A DNA stretch of 20,798 nt. It comes from a virus. The stretch is from the IMG/VR virus record IMGVR_UViG_3300028025_001813, positions 1 through 20,798 of that record; one strand, written 5' to 3'. Shown here piece after piece: positions 1-7,037 of the stretch. The position numbers and the translations under genes were made by a program. Position 1 is the stretch's first letter; every line of letters starts with the position of its first letter. The notes beneath the pieces were generated by a model, which was given only the letters and a program-made list of their open reading frames with translations, was not told where the DNA came from and searched no databases.

Positions 1-1
1 T

Positions 2-412
2 ACAGGAACTGGAACTTATGATATTGCATTTAGATACCAAGCAACAGTAAAAGGGTATATTAGGGTTAATTCAACTAACACCACTTACTCAACAACTTCA
101 GATTATCGTTTAAAAGAAAATATTGCACCAATGATAGGTGCTTTAGAAAAAGTAGTTCAGCTCAAACCTGTAACTTATACATGGAAAGCAGATGGCTCTG
201 ATGGTCAAGGCTTTATAGCACATGAATTACAAGCGGTTGTACCAGATGCAGTTACTGGTGAAAAAGATGCTGTAGATGACGAAGGTAATCCAGTTTATCA
301 AGGCATAGATACTTCATTTTTAGTAGCAACTCTAACAGCAGCAATCCAAGAACAACAAACCATCATCAACGACCTAAAAGCAAGAGTAACAGCTTTAGAA
401 GGAGCAGCATAA
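2..412 (+). CDS. Tail fibre/spike C-terminus with S74 intramolecular chaperone domain (5' partial)
   Basis: The reading frame is open from base 2 with no start, so only the C-terminal 136 residues are present and the gene begins outside the window. The motif SDYRLKENI followed by a GFIAHELQAVVPDAV segment is typical of the peptidase S74 / intramolecular chaperone auto-processing domain. This domain ends many phage fibres, helps them trimerise and is then cleaved off. The Ser of SD and the Lys four residues after the Asp match the Ser/Lys pair known from this family. The last 30 residues (AAIQEQQTIINDLKARVTALEG) form a coiled coil, the usual end of the domain. The stop overlaps the next start as TAATG, so the genes are probably translationally coupled. 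The domain call is firm; the receptor-binding part cannot be seen. Confidence 0.85.
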   Translation, partial: TGTGTYDIAFRYQATVKGYIRVNSTNTTYSTTSDYRLKENIAPMIGALEKVVQLKPVTYTWKADGSDGQGFIAHELQAVVPDAVTGEKDAVDDEGNPVYQGIDTSFLVATLTAAIQEQQTIINDLKARVTALEGAA

Positions 413-1029
413 TGTCCTCAGTAGTCATATCAGGTAACACATCGGGAACCATTACACTAGACGCCCCAGCAGTCGCGGGTACAACTACACTTACGTTGCC
501 TACTACGAGTGGGACTGTAGCCTTAACAGCATCACCTACGTTTACAGGTCAAGCAACCATACCTACTATTAATCTTACTGGTGGGCAAATTACATTCCCA
601 GCTACTGCCGTACCTAGTGCAGATGCTAATACGCTAGATGATTATGAAGAAGGAACTTGGACACCATCATTTGCAGGCTCAACTACAAACCCAGTAGCAA
701 CTCAATCTAATGAGGGACGATATACAAAAATTGGCAAATTTGTTTTTGTAACAGCAAATATGGTTACAACAGCATTGTCTAGCGAGGGAACTGGCGATTT
801 AAGAATTAGTGGATTTCCATTTTCCATTGCAAGTGGAGTTTCATCTTTTGGAGGATCAATAGGTTTATCTGCTTTTTTTGATACAAACCCTGGTGCAATT
901 CAGTCAGAACCCACCCAGACTTATGTTACTTTGTATAGAAATATAAACAACACAGTATCACCAACTACCGATTTGCAAGCTGGTACATTTAACAACGTAT
1001 TTAGATTTTCATTTTCATATATGGTTTAA
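412..1029 (+). CDS. Probable tail fibre/adhesin accessory protein
   Basis: This 205-residue protein is rich in Thr, Ser, Gly and Ala with almost no Cys. The N-terminal 60 residues are short beta-prone repeats (TSGTITLDAP, TTTLTLPTTSGTV) common in phage fibre shafts. The segment from about residue 75 (DANTLDDYEEGTWTPSF) and the following GRYTKIGKFVFVTANM match a beta-sandwich tip module frequent in environmental phage fibre genes. The start at 412 overlaps the upstream stop, and the ribosome-binding GGAG at 401-404 lies inside the upstream coding end. Location between two S74 fibre genes supports a receptor-binding or fibre-tip role. The exact role is inferred from composition and position. 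Confidence 0.65.
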   Translation: MSSVVISGNTSGTITLDAPAVAGTTTLTLPTTSGTVALTASPTFTGQATIPTINLTGGQITFPATAVPSADANTLDDYEEGTWTPSFAGSTTNPVATQSNEGRYTKIGKFVFVTANMVTTALSSEGTGDLRISGFPFSIASGVSSFGGSIGLSAFFDTNPGAIQSEPTQTYVTLYRNINNTVSPTTDLQAGTFNNVFRFSFSYMV

Positions 1030-1032
1030 TTA

Positions 1033-1053
1033 ACTAAGCCAGATTAGCTTAGT
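1033..1053 (+). other. Hairpin between fibre genes
   Basis: ACTAAGC at 1033-1039 and GCTTAGT at 1047-1053 form a perfect 7-bp stem with a 7-base loop. No T-tract follows, so it is not a standard intrinsic terminator. It could be an RNA-processing or stability element. It sits just before a strong ribosome-binding site (AAAGGAGA, 1063-1070) in one of the few gaps between late genes. Confidence 0.35.
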
Positions 1054-1076
1054 CAGACACTTAAAGGAGATTTAAA

Positions 1077-1340
1077 ATGGCATTAACTAAAACAACTAAC
1101 ATTGACCAAATTACAGTAACTGAAAATGGCATAGTATTGTATCGGGAAGTTACTCGCATATTAGAGGATGGTATTCAACTGTCACAAACTTACCACAGAA
1201 CAAGCTTAATACCAGCACAAGACTTAACAGGCATACCTGATAATGTTGTAGCTATTTGTAATTTAACTTGGACTCCAGAAGTAATCGCAACGTATAAAGC
1301 ACAACAAGAAGCCAATGCTAATAGATTAGGAGCAGCATAA
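1077..1340 (+). CDS. Small fibre-region protein, unknown function
   Basis: The 87-residue product has no signal peptide or membrane segment. It starts with a beta-prone half (TKTTNIDQITVTENGIVLYREVTRI) and ends with a helix (TPEVIATYKAQQEANANRLGAA). Similar small proteins accompany fibre genes in aquatic phages, where they may be fibre adaptors or chaperones; that role is inferred. The start is well supported by AAAGGAGA six bases upstream of the ATG. The end of the gene (GGAGCAGCATAATG) is base-for-base identical to the end of the first fibre gene, and it doubles as the ribosome-binding site for the next gene, whose ATG overlaps this stop. Confidence 0.6.
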   Translation: MALTKTTNIDQITVTENGIVLYREVTRILEDGIQLSQTYHRTSLIPAQDLTGIPDNVVAICNLTWTPEVIATYKAQQEANANRLGAA

Positions 1341-2587
1341 TGACTACAGTAGTATCAGGCTCATATCCAGCCGTAAATAGTGATAGCGATGTAACCATAA
1401 ATGGTCTTACTGTTGGTAAGGGTGGTGGTGCGGTTGCTAGTAATACGGCTGTTGGTGCTACAGCATTAAATGCAAACACTACAGGAGTAGGAAATGTGGC
1501 GGTAGGACAAAATTCTTTATTGTCTAACACCACAGCTAATTACAACAATGCTTTTGGTGCGGCATCTTTGTTTAGCAACACAACTGGCACGAACAATGTG
1601 GCTATGGGTGATGCGTCTTTATATGCAAATACTACAGGTTCTAACAACACCTCTATTGGTGCTACTGCATTAAGATTTAACACCACCGCATCTCACAACA
1701 CAGCAGTAGGTTATCAAGCTGGGTATACAAATATTACTGGCACGCAATCCACTTATTTAGGTTCTCGTGCTGGTTATAATGCAACTGGAAACTATAACAC
1801 TATTGTTGGTGATTATGCTGGTCAAGGTATAACTACTGGAACAGGTAATTCATTTTTAGGTCAAGGTGCTGGAAACTTAGTTACAACTGGTAGTAATAAT
1901 ACCATTATTGGTCGATATGATGGTAATCAAAGCGGTCTAGACATGCGTACATCTAGTAAATCTATTGTGATATCTGATGGTGATGGTTTACCACAATATG
2001 TAGTTGGTTTTGCTCCGAATGGTCCTGGTGCTTATAGTGGAACTGGAGGCTATACGACTATTGGTGCAGGGGGAACTTCTGCAACTTTGTATAACGGAGT
2101 TATTGGTCTAAATGGAAATGCGGCTACAAACAGGGGTTCTGGCATACAAGGCTACATGGATGGAACGCAGGCTTATGCTTTAGGTGCATATAGCGTTATT
2201 GTTGGTGGCGGCAGTAATGGTTCTTTTGCTGTTAAAAATCTTACTGGCGGTGTTTTTCTAAGTGGCACAGGGGCAACTTCTTGGACTGCCGTATCTGATG
2301 AAACACGCAAAGATATTATTGAACCAATTACAGGCGGTTTAGCTAAAGTTGCAACACTTCGCACAGTTATTGGTAAATTAAAAACCGATGAAGAAGGCAC
2401 ACGCAGACCCTACCTTATTGCTCAAGATGTCCAAAAAGTATTGCCTGAAGCGGTTACTGAAGCAGAAGATAGAGAAGGAAAACATTTAGGTCTGTCTTAT
2501 ACTGAAGTTATTCCACTTTTGGTAAACGCAATTCAAGAACTTAACGCAAAAGTAATTGCTTTAGAAGCGCAATTGGGAGCTAAATAA
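1340..2587 (+). CDS. Repeat-containing trimeric fibre with beta-roll head and S74 chaperone domain
   Basis: This 415-residue fibre protein has three parts. Residues about 35-203 hold ten repeats of near-constant 17-residue period, of the form N-T-A-V-G-x-x-A/S-L/G, resembling the left-handed beta-roll repeats of YadA-like trimeric adhesins. Residues about 204-316 are Gly-rich and beta-prone. From about residue 317 there is a second S74 chaperone domain: VSDETRKDII, with Ser319 and Lys324 in the positions of the self-cleavage pair, and then LIAQDVQKVLPEAV. A coiled coil (VNAIQELNAKVIALEAQL) closes it. The protein is expected to trimerise, cleave itself and form part of a host-binding appendage. 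Both the start and the stop form TAATG junctions with the neighbours. Confidence 0.82.
   Translation: MTTVVSGSYPAVNSDSDVTINGLTVGKGGGAVASNTAVGATALNANTTGVGNVAVGQNSLLSNTTANYNNAFGAASLFSNTTGTNNVAMGDASLYANTTGSNNTSIGATALRFNTTASHNTAVGYQAGYTNITGTQSTYLGSRAGYNATGNYNTIVGDYAGQGITTGTGNSFLGQGAGNLVTTGSNNTIIGRYDGNQSGLDMRTSSKSIVISDGDGLPQYVVGFAPNGPGAYSGTGGYTTIGAGGTSATLYNGVIGLNGNAATNRGSGIQGYMDGTQAYALGAYSVIVGGGSNGSFAVKNLTGGVFLSGTGATSWTAVSDETRKDIIEPITGGLAKVATLRTVIGKLKTDEEGTRRPYLIAQDVQKVLPEAVTEAEDREGKHLGLSYTEVIPLLVNAIQELNAKVIALEAQLGAK
1442..1948 (+). repeat. Ten in-frame 17-residue (about 51-bp) beta-roll repeats
   Basis: Repeat cores begin at protein residues 35, 52, 69, 86, 103, 120, 137, 153, 170 and 187 of the fibre gene. 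The spacing is 17 residues throughout except one 16. The core is N-x-[AVS]-[VIFM]-G followed five to six residues later by L or G, and an NTT or TTG turn separates cores. The DNA copies have diverged, so selection acts on the protein pattern and these are not recent tandem duplications. Confidence 0.8.
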
Positions 2588-2835
2588 TGGAACTTACTAA
2601 AGAACAAGAAGTGCAACGCAACTATGATGCAGCTATGGATTCTGTAAATTTGTTAAACGCTGGCAAACCTGAAAAGATGACTGATGCTGATTGGGCTGAC
2701 GCAGTTAAACGCAATAAAGAACACCTAGAGATTCAAATTGCTAAAGGTGCAGATTATTATGGGACTAATGATTTAACACCATTTACTGCGGCAATTACAA
2801 TAGGCAATACGCCTCTACCAGCAGACGAGGAATAA
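2587..2835 (+). CDS. Small acidic helical protein, unknown function
   Basis: The 82-residue product is mostly helical and charged (LTKEQEVQRNYDAAMDSVNLLNAGKP, ADWADAVKRNKEHLEIQIAKG), with a short acidic end (PLPADEE). It has no membrane segment, signal peptide or Cys. The ATG overlaps the stop of the repeat fibre (TAATG), so its synthesis is probably coupled to that fibre. A fibre chaperone or adaptor would fit the position, but nothing in the sequence proves this. Confidence 0.6.
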   Translation: MELTKEQEVQRNYDAAMDSVNLLNAGKPEKMTDADWADAVKRNKEHLEIQIAKGADYYGTNDLTPFTAAITIGNTPLPADEE

Positions 2836-2836
2836 T

Positions 2837-3166
2837 ATGGGAATTAATGCGTTCACTCAATTAGGAAATACAGTAACTTTTGTAGCTGCTAGTACTGCGC
2901 CTACACCTGTTCAAGTACCATCAACAACTTTAGGTGGAAATCAATATCGTATTATTAATACAGGTACTGTGACTGTATTTTTAGGTTATGGCTCTACTTC
3001 AAGTGACGCAACTAATAATGCTATTATTGTTTCAACAACACAAAAAAGCTTACCTATTTTACCAAACACAGATGAAATTTTAAGTTTTGTACCCAATGCT
3101 TATTTTACAGGAATTACATCAAGCGGAACTGCAAATGTATATATAACGCCTGGCGACGGTTTATAA
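2837..3166 (+). CDS. Small beta-rich virion protein, paralogue of the gene at 13226
   Basis: This 109-residue all-beta protein (YRIINTGTVTVFLGYG, ATNNAIIVSTTQKSLPILPNTDEI) ends in ANVYITPGDGL. The gene at 13226 encodes a protein of nearly the same length with the same layout: N-terminal TTxANTV-type strand, RIxNxGT, centre, then ATIYVTPGEGL. The shared fold and ending suggest a duplicated small structural protein, such as a head-fibre, decoration or fibre-attachment subunit. The ATG follows the previous stop after one base, with GAGG at 2827-2830. Structural assignment is inference from composition and neighbours. Confidence 0.65.
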   Translation: MGINAFTQLGNTVTFVAASTAPTPVQVPSTTLGGNQYRIINTGTVTVFLGYGSTSSDATNNAIIVSTTQKSLPILPNTDEILSFVPNAYFTGITSSGTANVYITPGDGL

Positions 3167-3175
3167 GGAGACACT

Positions 3176-4654
3176 ATGTTAAAAGTTGCAGGTGGTGGAA
3201 TATCAGGAGCTCTTGTATATCAAGGCACCTGGGATGCACTCACTAACAATCCTACCTTAACTTCTAGTGTTGGCACTAAAGGTTATTACTATGTAGTGTC
3301 TGTTGCAGGTACAACCAATCTTAATGGTATCACTGATTGGCAAGCAGGTGACTGGGCTGTATTTAATGGCACAGTTTGGCAAAAAGTAGATAACTCAGAA
3401 ATCACTTATGTAAGTAATGTTGCTACAGGCACAGGTCTTACAGGTGGTCCGATCACAACTACAGGTACTATTTCTATTGCAAATACTACTGTGACTGCAG
3501 CTTCTTATGGAGCAGCTAATACAGTAGGTACTTTTACAGTTAATGCTCAAGGTCAACTTACAGCTGCAGCTAATGCTGCTATTGCAATTAATGTAGGTGC
3601 AGTTTCTGGTGCAGTTCCTAATACAGTGAATGTATTAGCTGGTACTGGATTGTCTGGTGGTGGTGCACTTACAGCCAATGTAACTTTAAGCAATACTGGT
3701 GTACTTTCATTTAATACAAGAACAGGTAATGTAAGTCTTTCAAATACTGATGTCACTACAGCTCTAGGTTATACACCAGGCACAGGTAATGGCACAGTCA
3801 CTTCAGTTACAGGCACTTTACCTATTGCATCTTCTGGTGGTGTAACTCCTAATATTTCTATTAGTTTATCTAATGCTACTACTGACGGATACTTAAGCTC
3901 TACCGACTGGAACACATTTAATAATAAACAACCTTCTGGTACTTATGTTAATTCTGTAGGTGCAACTAGCCCTGTAGCTTCCTCTGGTGGAACAACACCT
4001 ACAATTAGCATGGCTCAAGCCAATGCAACTACTAATGGTTATTTGTCATCAACTGATTGGACTACATTCAATAGCAAAGGTACAGGCAATGGTAGTGTAA
4101 CTAGCGTTGATGTATTAGGTGGCACTACAGGTCTTACAACTTCTGGTGGTCCGATTACTACTTCTGGAAATATCACAATTGCAGGTACATTAAATGTAGG
4201 CAATGGCGGTACAGGTGCCACATCATTAACAGCCAATGCAGTTATCATTGGAAATGCAACAGGTGCTGTGACTACTGTAGCTCCTGGAGCTTTAAATAAT
4301 GCACTTATTTCTAATGGTACAAATTGGGTAAGTACTGCACTTCCTGCTTCTGGTGTTACAATTACAGATGACACATCAAGTAATGCAACACGATATATTA
4401 CGCTAACAGCTAATACTTCAGGCACGATTACAACTGTTAATGTGAGTTCTACAAAACTTACATTCAATCCATCCACTGGTGTATTAGGTGCTTCTATTCA
4501 TTCATCAACGAATGGTATCCATATTAACAATTTAACAATTGCATCTAGCTATACACTTCCTAATGGATATGGTGGTATGTCAACTGGTCCAATTACTTTG
4601 TCTAGTGGTGTTGCAGTTACAGTGCCTTCAGGCTCAAGATGGGTGGTTCTATAA
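3176..4654 (+). CDS. Tail fibre protein with GYLSSTDW repeats
   Basis: This 492-residue protein is very rich in Thr, Gly, Asn and Ser. The N-terminal 75 residues (ALVYQGTWDAL, GYYYVVSVAGTTN, DWQAGDWAVFNGTVWQKVDNS) are a carbohydrate-binding-like module often found at the head of phage fibres. The body contains low-complexity beta repeats such as GTGLTGGPITTTGTIS and VLAGTGLSGGG, a segment FNTRTGNVSLSNTDVTTALGYTP familiar from phage fibre shafts, and two copies of ATTxGYLSSTDWxTFNxK. The C-terminus ends in VPSGSRWVVL. It probably forms a trimeric, host-range-determining fibre. The start has AAGGAG at 3165-3170, five bases upstream. Confidence 0.8.
   Translation: MLKVAGGGISGALVYQGTWDALTNNPTLTSSVGTKGYYYVVSVAGTTNLNGITDWQAGDWAVFNGTVWQKVDNSEITYVSNVATGTGLTGGPITTTGTISIANTTVTAASYGAANTVGTFTVNAQGQLTAAANAAIAINVGAVSGAVPNTVNVLAGTGLSGGGALTANVTLSNTGVLSFNTRTGNVSLSNTDVTTALGYTPGTGNGTVTSVTGTLPIASSGGVTPNISISLSNATTDGYLSSTDWNTFNNKQPSGTYVNSVGATSPVASSGGTTPTISMAQANATTNGYLSSTDWTTFNSKGTGNGSVTSVDVLGGTTGLTTSGGPITTSGNITIAGTLNVGNGGTGATSLTANAVIIGNATGAVTTVAPGALNNALISNGTNWVSTALPASGVTITDDTSSNATRYITLTANTSGTITTVNVSSTKLTFNPSTGVLGASIHSSTNGIHINNLTIASSYTLPNGYGGMSTGPITLSSGVAVTVPSGSRWVVL
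3872..4078 (+). repeat. Pair of 57-bp in-frame repeats in the fibre gene
   Basis: Two 57-bp units at 3872-3928 and 4022-4078 encode NATTxGYLSSTDWxTFNxK-type 19-residue modules, 150 bp apart. The spacer encodes another beta-prone segment. The copies differ at many third positions, which indicates old duplication retained by protein selection. Such modules are sites where fibre genes recombine. Confidence 0.7.
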
Positions 4655-4836
4655 TGGTAGATACTCCAAACAGCCACGAATCAGCATGGGATTTATTATT
4701 AATATGGGTAGGTGCTATTTTAGGGCACTTAACTTTATCTTCAGCTGTGTTATGGGCTACATTAATTTACACACTGTTTAAACTGTATATACTTATAAGA
4801 GACGATTTATTTACAAAGAAAAAAAAGAGAGGGTAG
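4654..4836 (+). CDS. Small membrane protein, T7-like (class II type) holin candidate
   Basis: The 60-residue product has a short polar N-terminus (MVDTPNSHESAWD), one long or two short hydrophobic segments (LLLIWVGAILGHLTLSSAVLWATLIYTLFKLYILI) and a strongly basic tail (RDDLFTKKKKRG). This is the layout of T7-type small holins, which also sit just after the tail fibre gene. I chose the ATG at 4654 because it overlaps the fibre stop as TAATG, like other junctions here; an in-frame ATG at 4639 would add five residues inside the fibre gene. A second holin candidate lies beside the endolysin, so the lysis role is plausible but not certain. Confidence 0.65.
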   Translation: MVDTPNSHESAWDLLLIWVGAILGHLTLSSAVLWATLIYTLFKLYILIRDDLFTKKKKRG

Positions 4837-4846
4837 CTCTATCGAC

Positions 4847-5182
4847 ATGGCAACACTATCCATTGTAAAATTTGGTGATGTAGATTCACTAGCCGAATTT
4901 GCTTTTGAAAATGGTTTACAACATAAATTGTTTCAAGAGACATTAATGGATCAAGGATTTACAGTACCTATATTTCCATTGATAGATATAAATATAGATA
5001 ATATTGATGATTGGCTTTTAGCTCATCAAGTAGAACACCAAGCATTTGCTGGTTTATTAGGACTTAATAATCCATTCAATTTGCTAGATGTAGATGTAAA
5101 CAGAGAAGATGATTGGTATGACTGGGTGGCATCACATTTATACATCCATCAACAAATCGCAGCTTCATTAAATTTAACATAA
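4847..5182 (+). CDS. Conserved-looking phage protein, unknown function
   Basis: The 111-residue acidic protein holds two related halves: DSLAEFAFENGLQHKLFQETL and IDDWLLAHQVEHQAFAGLLGL, followed by REDDWYDWVASHLYIHQQIAASLNL. The repeated pattern [DW]-x-[LV]-x-x-H-x-x-[HE]-x-x-x-[AI]-x-x-L suggests a His-containing helical repeat. It has no export signal. It lies between the small holin candidate and the ACP gene, with GAGAGGG about 14 bases upstream as a weakly spaced ribosome-binding site. I do not recognise the family. Confidence 0.6.
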   Translation: MATLSIVKFGDVDSLAEFAFENGLQHKLFQETLMDQGFTVPIFPLIDINIDNIDDWLLAHQVEHQAFAGLLGLNNPFNLLDVDVNREDDWYDWVASHLYIHQQIAASLNLT

Positions 5183-5201
5183 TTCATTTTTGGGGATAGA
5201 A

Positions 5202-5483
5202 ATGGATAGATTAGAGTTATTTCATGCAGTAGCTCGTATAGCCAAACCTGTACATTTGACTTATACGCCTATTGCAAGCTTAGAAACGCCTTTTAAAGAG
5301 GCAAATATTGACAGTTTAGACATACTTTTGATATGTGTTTACTTCAGTGAGTTATATGGGATCGAGGAGGAAGTGGCAAAAAAGATGTTGCCAACCACCC
5401 CCCAGGAAATTTTCAATTTTCTGGAAATCCATAAAACTAAAGAGCCAGCATCTATAGAAGATGCAGTAGGGCAGATTAAATGA
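5202..5483 (+). CDS. Acyl carrier protein-like protein
   Basis: The 93-residue acidic, helical protein carries the signature IDSLDILLICVYFSELYGIEEE. Ser38 in DSLD is the predicted attachment site for 4'-phosphopantetheine, and the helix after it matches recognition helix II of acyl carrier proteins. Such proteins hold acyl chains as thioesters for ketosynthases and acyltransferases in the cytosol. I prefer the ATG at 5202, preceded by TGGGGATAG, over an in-frame TTG at 5190. The stop overlaps the ketosynthase start (ATGA at 5480-5483), so the pair is coupled. No phosphopantetheinyl transferase is in the window, so a host enzyme would have to activate it. The C-terminal extension (EIHKTKEPASIEDAVGQIK) is longer than in a minimal ACP. 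Confidence 0.8.
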   Translation: MDRLELFHAVARIAKPVHLTYTPIASLETPFKEANIDSLDILLICVYFSELYGIEEEVAKKMLPTTPQEIFNFLEIHKTKEPASIEDAVGQIK

Positions 5484-6586
5484 AAATTTATCTTACCCAT
5501 GGCAGAAAAGCATATAGTGAACATATAGACTATTTAGAAGATTTAGCATTTCCTCAAAGGGTGCATTGGTTCCCTGAGACATATAAAAGAGTTGGCACTG
5601 GTGTCTTTTATGTACCACACCTAGTAGCTGACAAAGTGCTAGACCAAGTATTAGCAACAGAGATAAGAGAAAAGCCTATAGGCAAAACTGCTTTTATCTT
5701 AGCTGCAGGAAATACCAACTTTGCTGGGATTAATCCTAGAAAAGTAAAAGATACACAATTAAGTTATGTATATAAGTTTTTACCTTTTACATTAACTCAA
5801 GTGTATGCAGGTCGTATAGCTCAGTCGTTTGGGGCTAATGACTTAATTATGACTGATACGAGTGCGTGTGCATCAAGTATCAAAGTGATGATGGATGTAC
5901 AGGTTTTGATGGACTACTACAATTATGATCGAGTGGTTGTACTTGCAGTAGAAGATCAGATAGCTAATTCTACTTTAGATTTCTTTGGTGAATCTAAAGC
6001 TATCTTAACAGAGGATGATATTAAACCTTCTGCTTTTGATAGTAAGAATTATGGGTTTTATGTAGGACAAGGTGCAGCTTTAGCAGTGTTTATGTCAGAG
6101 CGTGCTGTGGATAAGTTAGGAGTTACTCCTATTGCTGAATTAAAAGGTGCTTATTCTGCAGGTGAGAAATTAGACAATGCTATAGGACAAAGGGAAGATG
6201 GTGAGGGATTTATGAGGGCTATAGAGGGTGCTTTACACTACTCTAAAGTCAGTTCAGATGAGGTAAAGGTAATAAAAACTCATGGGACAGGTACCCGGTC
6301 TAATAATATTTCAGAACGGGAAGCCACCACCAAAAAAATTCCTGATTTTGTAGCCACATCCTACAAACCAAAAATAGGACATACAATGGGTGCTAGTGGG
6401 CTTATAGAGACATTGATGTTATTTGAAGATATGGCTCAGGGATTTATTCCAGAGATACCAAATCGAACAGAACATGATACAATATTTTTATCAGAAAAAG
6501 GTTCTGTTCCAGAGGGATATGTTATGACTTTAGCAGCTGGAATGGGTAATATATATTCAGCTGCAATATTTAATACAAGGATTTAA
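5480..6586 (+). CDS. Beta-ketoacyl-ACP synthase (KAS I/II, FabF-like)
   Basis: The 368-residue thiolase-fold protein has the full condensing-enzyme signature: nucleophile Cys130 in TDTSACASS, His268 in KTHGTGT with Asn275 and Glu279 following, and Lys296 plus His301 in YKPKIGHTMGASG. It should perform decarboxylative Claisen condensation on acyl-ACP, presumably loaded on the ACP encoded just upstream. It is about 40 residues shorter than typical FabF (about 410), mostly in the N-terminal part. The C-terminal gating loop GFGGTN of FabF reads GMGNIY (Met355 in place of the gating Phe), which may change chain-length selection. No ketoreductase, dehydratase or thioesterase is present, so the host pathway would have to supply them. 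The ATG overlaps the ACP stop. Enzyme class is clear; product is unknown. Confidence 0.88.
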   Translation: MKIYLTHGRKAYSEHIDYLEDLAFPQRVHWFPETYKRVGTGVFYVPHLVADKVLDQVLATEIREKPIGKTAFILAAGNTNFAGINPRKVKDTQLSYVYKFLPFTLTQVYAGRIAQSFGANDLIMTDTSACASSIKVMMDVQVLMDYYNYDRVVVLAVEDQIANSTLDFFGESKAILTEDDIKPSAFDSKNYGFYVGQGAALAVFMSERAVDKLGVTPIAELKGAYSAGEKLDNAIGQREDGEGFMRAIEGALHYSKVSSDEVKVIKTHGTGTRSNNISEREATTKKIPDFVATSYKPKIGHTMGASGLIETLMLFEDMAQGFIPEIPNRTEHDTIFLSEKGSVPEGYVMTLAAGMGNIYSAAIFNTRI

Positions 6587-6587
6587 T

Positions 6588-7037
6588 ATGGCTGAAATGG
6601 TAGATAGTTCAAAAGATTTGCTAGATACGGATAAAATTATCCAAAGAGCAGTGATGAATATTCGTTCTCCTTATTCTTACGATCAAGTTTATAATTCCAT
6701 AGCAGAAGAGTTAAAACAACCTGGCACACAATTCATTCGTGAAGGCAATACCTTATTTATTGTCCATTACGATCATGGTCGAGTAGGCACATTTCGTGCT
6801 TTAAACGCAGACACCGCATTAAATTACATCAATAGTAGTTGGTTATTTATCAAAGCTTGTTATGACATGGGTTATGACACACTTATTACAGAATTTTATG
6901 ATCCTACTATTGTTAATATCTTTAGAACTATATCTAAAAACCCGCCTTACCCCGAAATGGGATACAACGTTAAGCAAAGCGTTGATGGATGGATAGGCAC
7001 TATTAAATTAGGTCCAGACCGAGACGGAGAACTATAA
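6588..7037 (+). CDS. Phage protein with possible GNAT-type acyltransferase fold
   Basis: The 149-residue product follows the ketosynthase after one base. After an N-terminal helical part, the order strand (NTLFIVHYDHGRVGTFRALN), helix (ADTALNYINSSWLFIKACYDMGYD), strand (TLITEFYD), helix (PTIVNIFRTISKNP) and strand (MGYNVKQS) resembles the GCN5-related N-acetyltransferase core. The usual Q/R-x-x-G-x-G/A acceptor loop is not clear, so this could also be a structural protein with a degenerate fold. Similar small proteins precede internal virion genes in podovirus-like phages. If active, it could use acyl-ACP made by its neighbours, but that is speculation. Its stop overlaps the next start as TAATG. 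Confidence 0.5.
   Translation: MAEMVDSSKDLLDTDKIIQRAVMNIRSPYSYDQVYNSIAEELKQPGTQFIREGNTLFIVHYDHGRVGTFRALNADTALNYINSSWLFIKACYDMGYDTLITEFYDPTIVNIFRTISKNPPYPEMGYNVKQSVDGWIGTIKLGPDRDGEL

Noticed and set aside
1442-1948. CRISPR-like or tandem DNA repeat array
   Set aside because: The repeats are in-frame protein repeats with diverged DNA and no unique spacers.
4039-4476. 145-residue leftward frame opposite the fibre gene
   Set aside because: It is a Val/Pro/Leu-rich antisense shadow of Thr/Gly/Asn repeat coding, with no ribosome-binding site or neighbours on that strand.
4639-4653. Alternative upstream start for the small holin candidate
   Set aside because: It lies inside the fibre gene without a clear ribosome-binding site, while ATG 4654 forms the TAATG junction used throughout this block.
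5190-5201. TTG start for the ACP gene
   Set aside because: The ATG at 5202 has GGGGATAG at proper distance; the TTG start would consume that ribosome-binding site.
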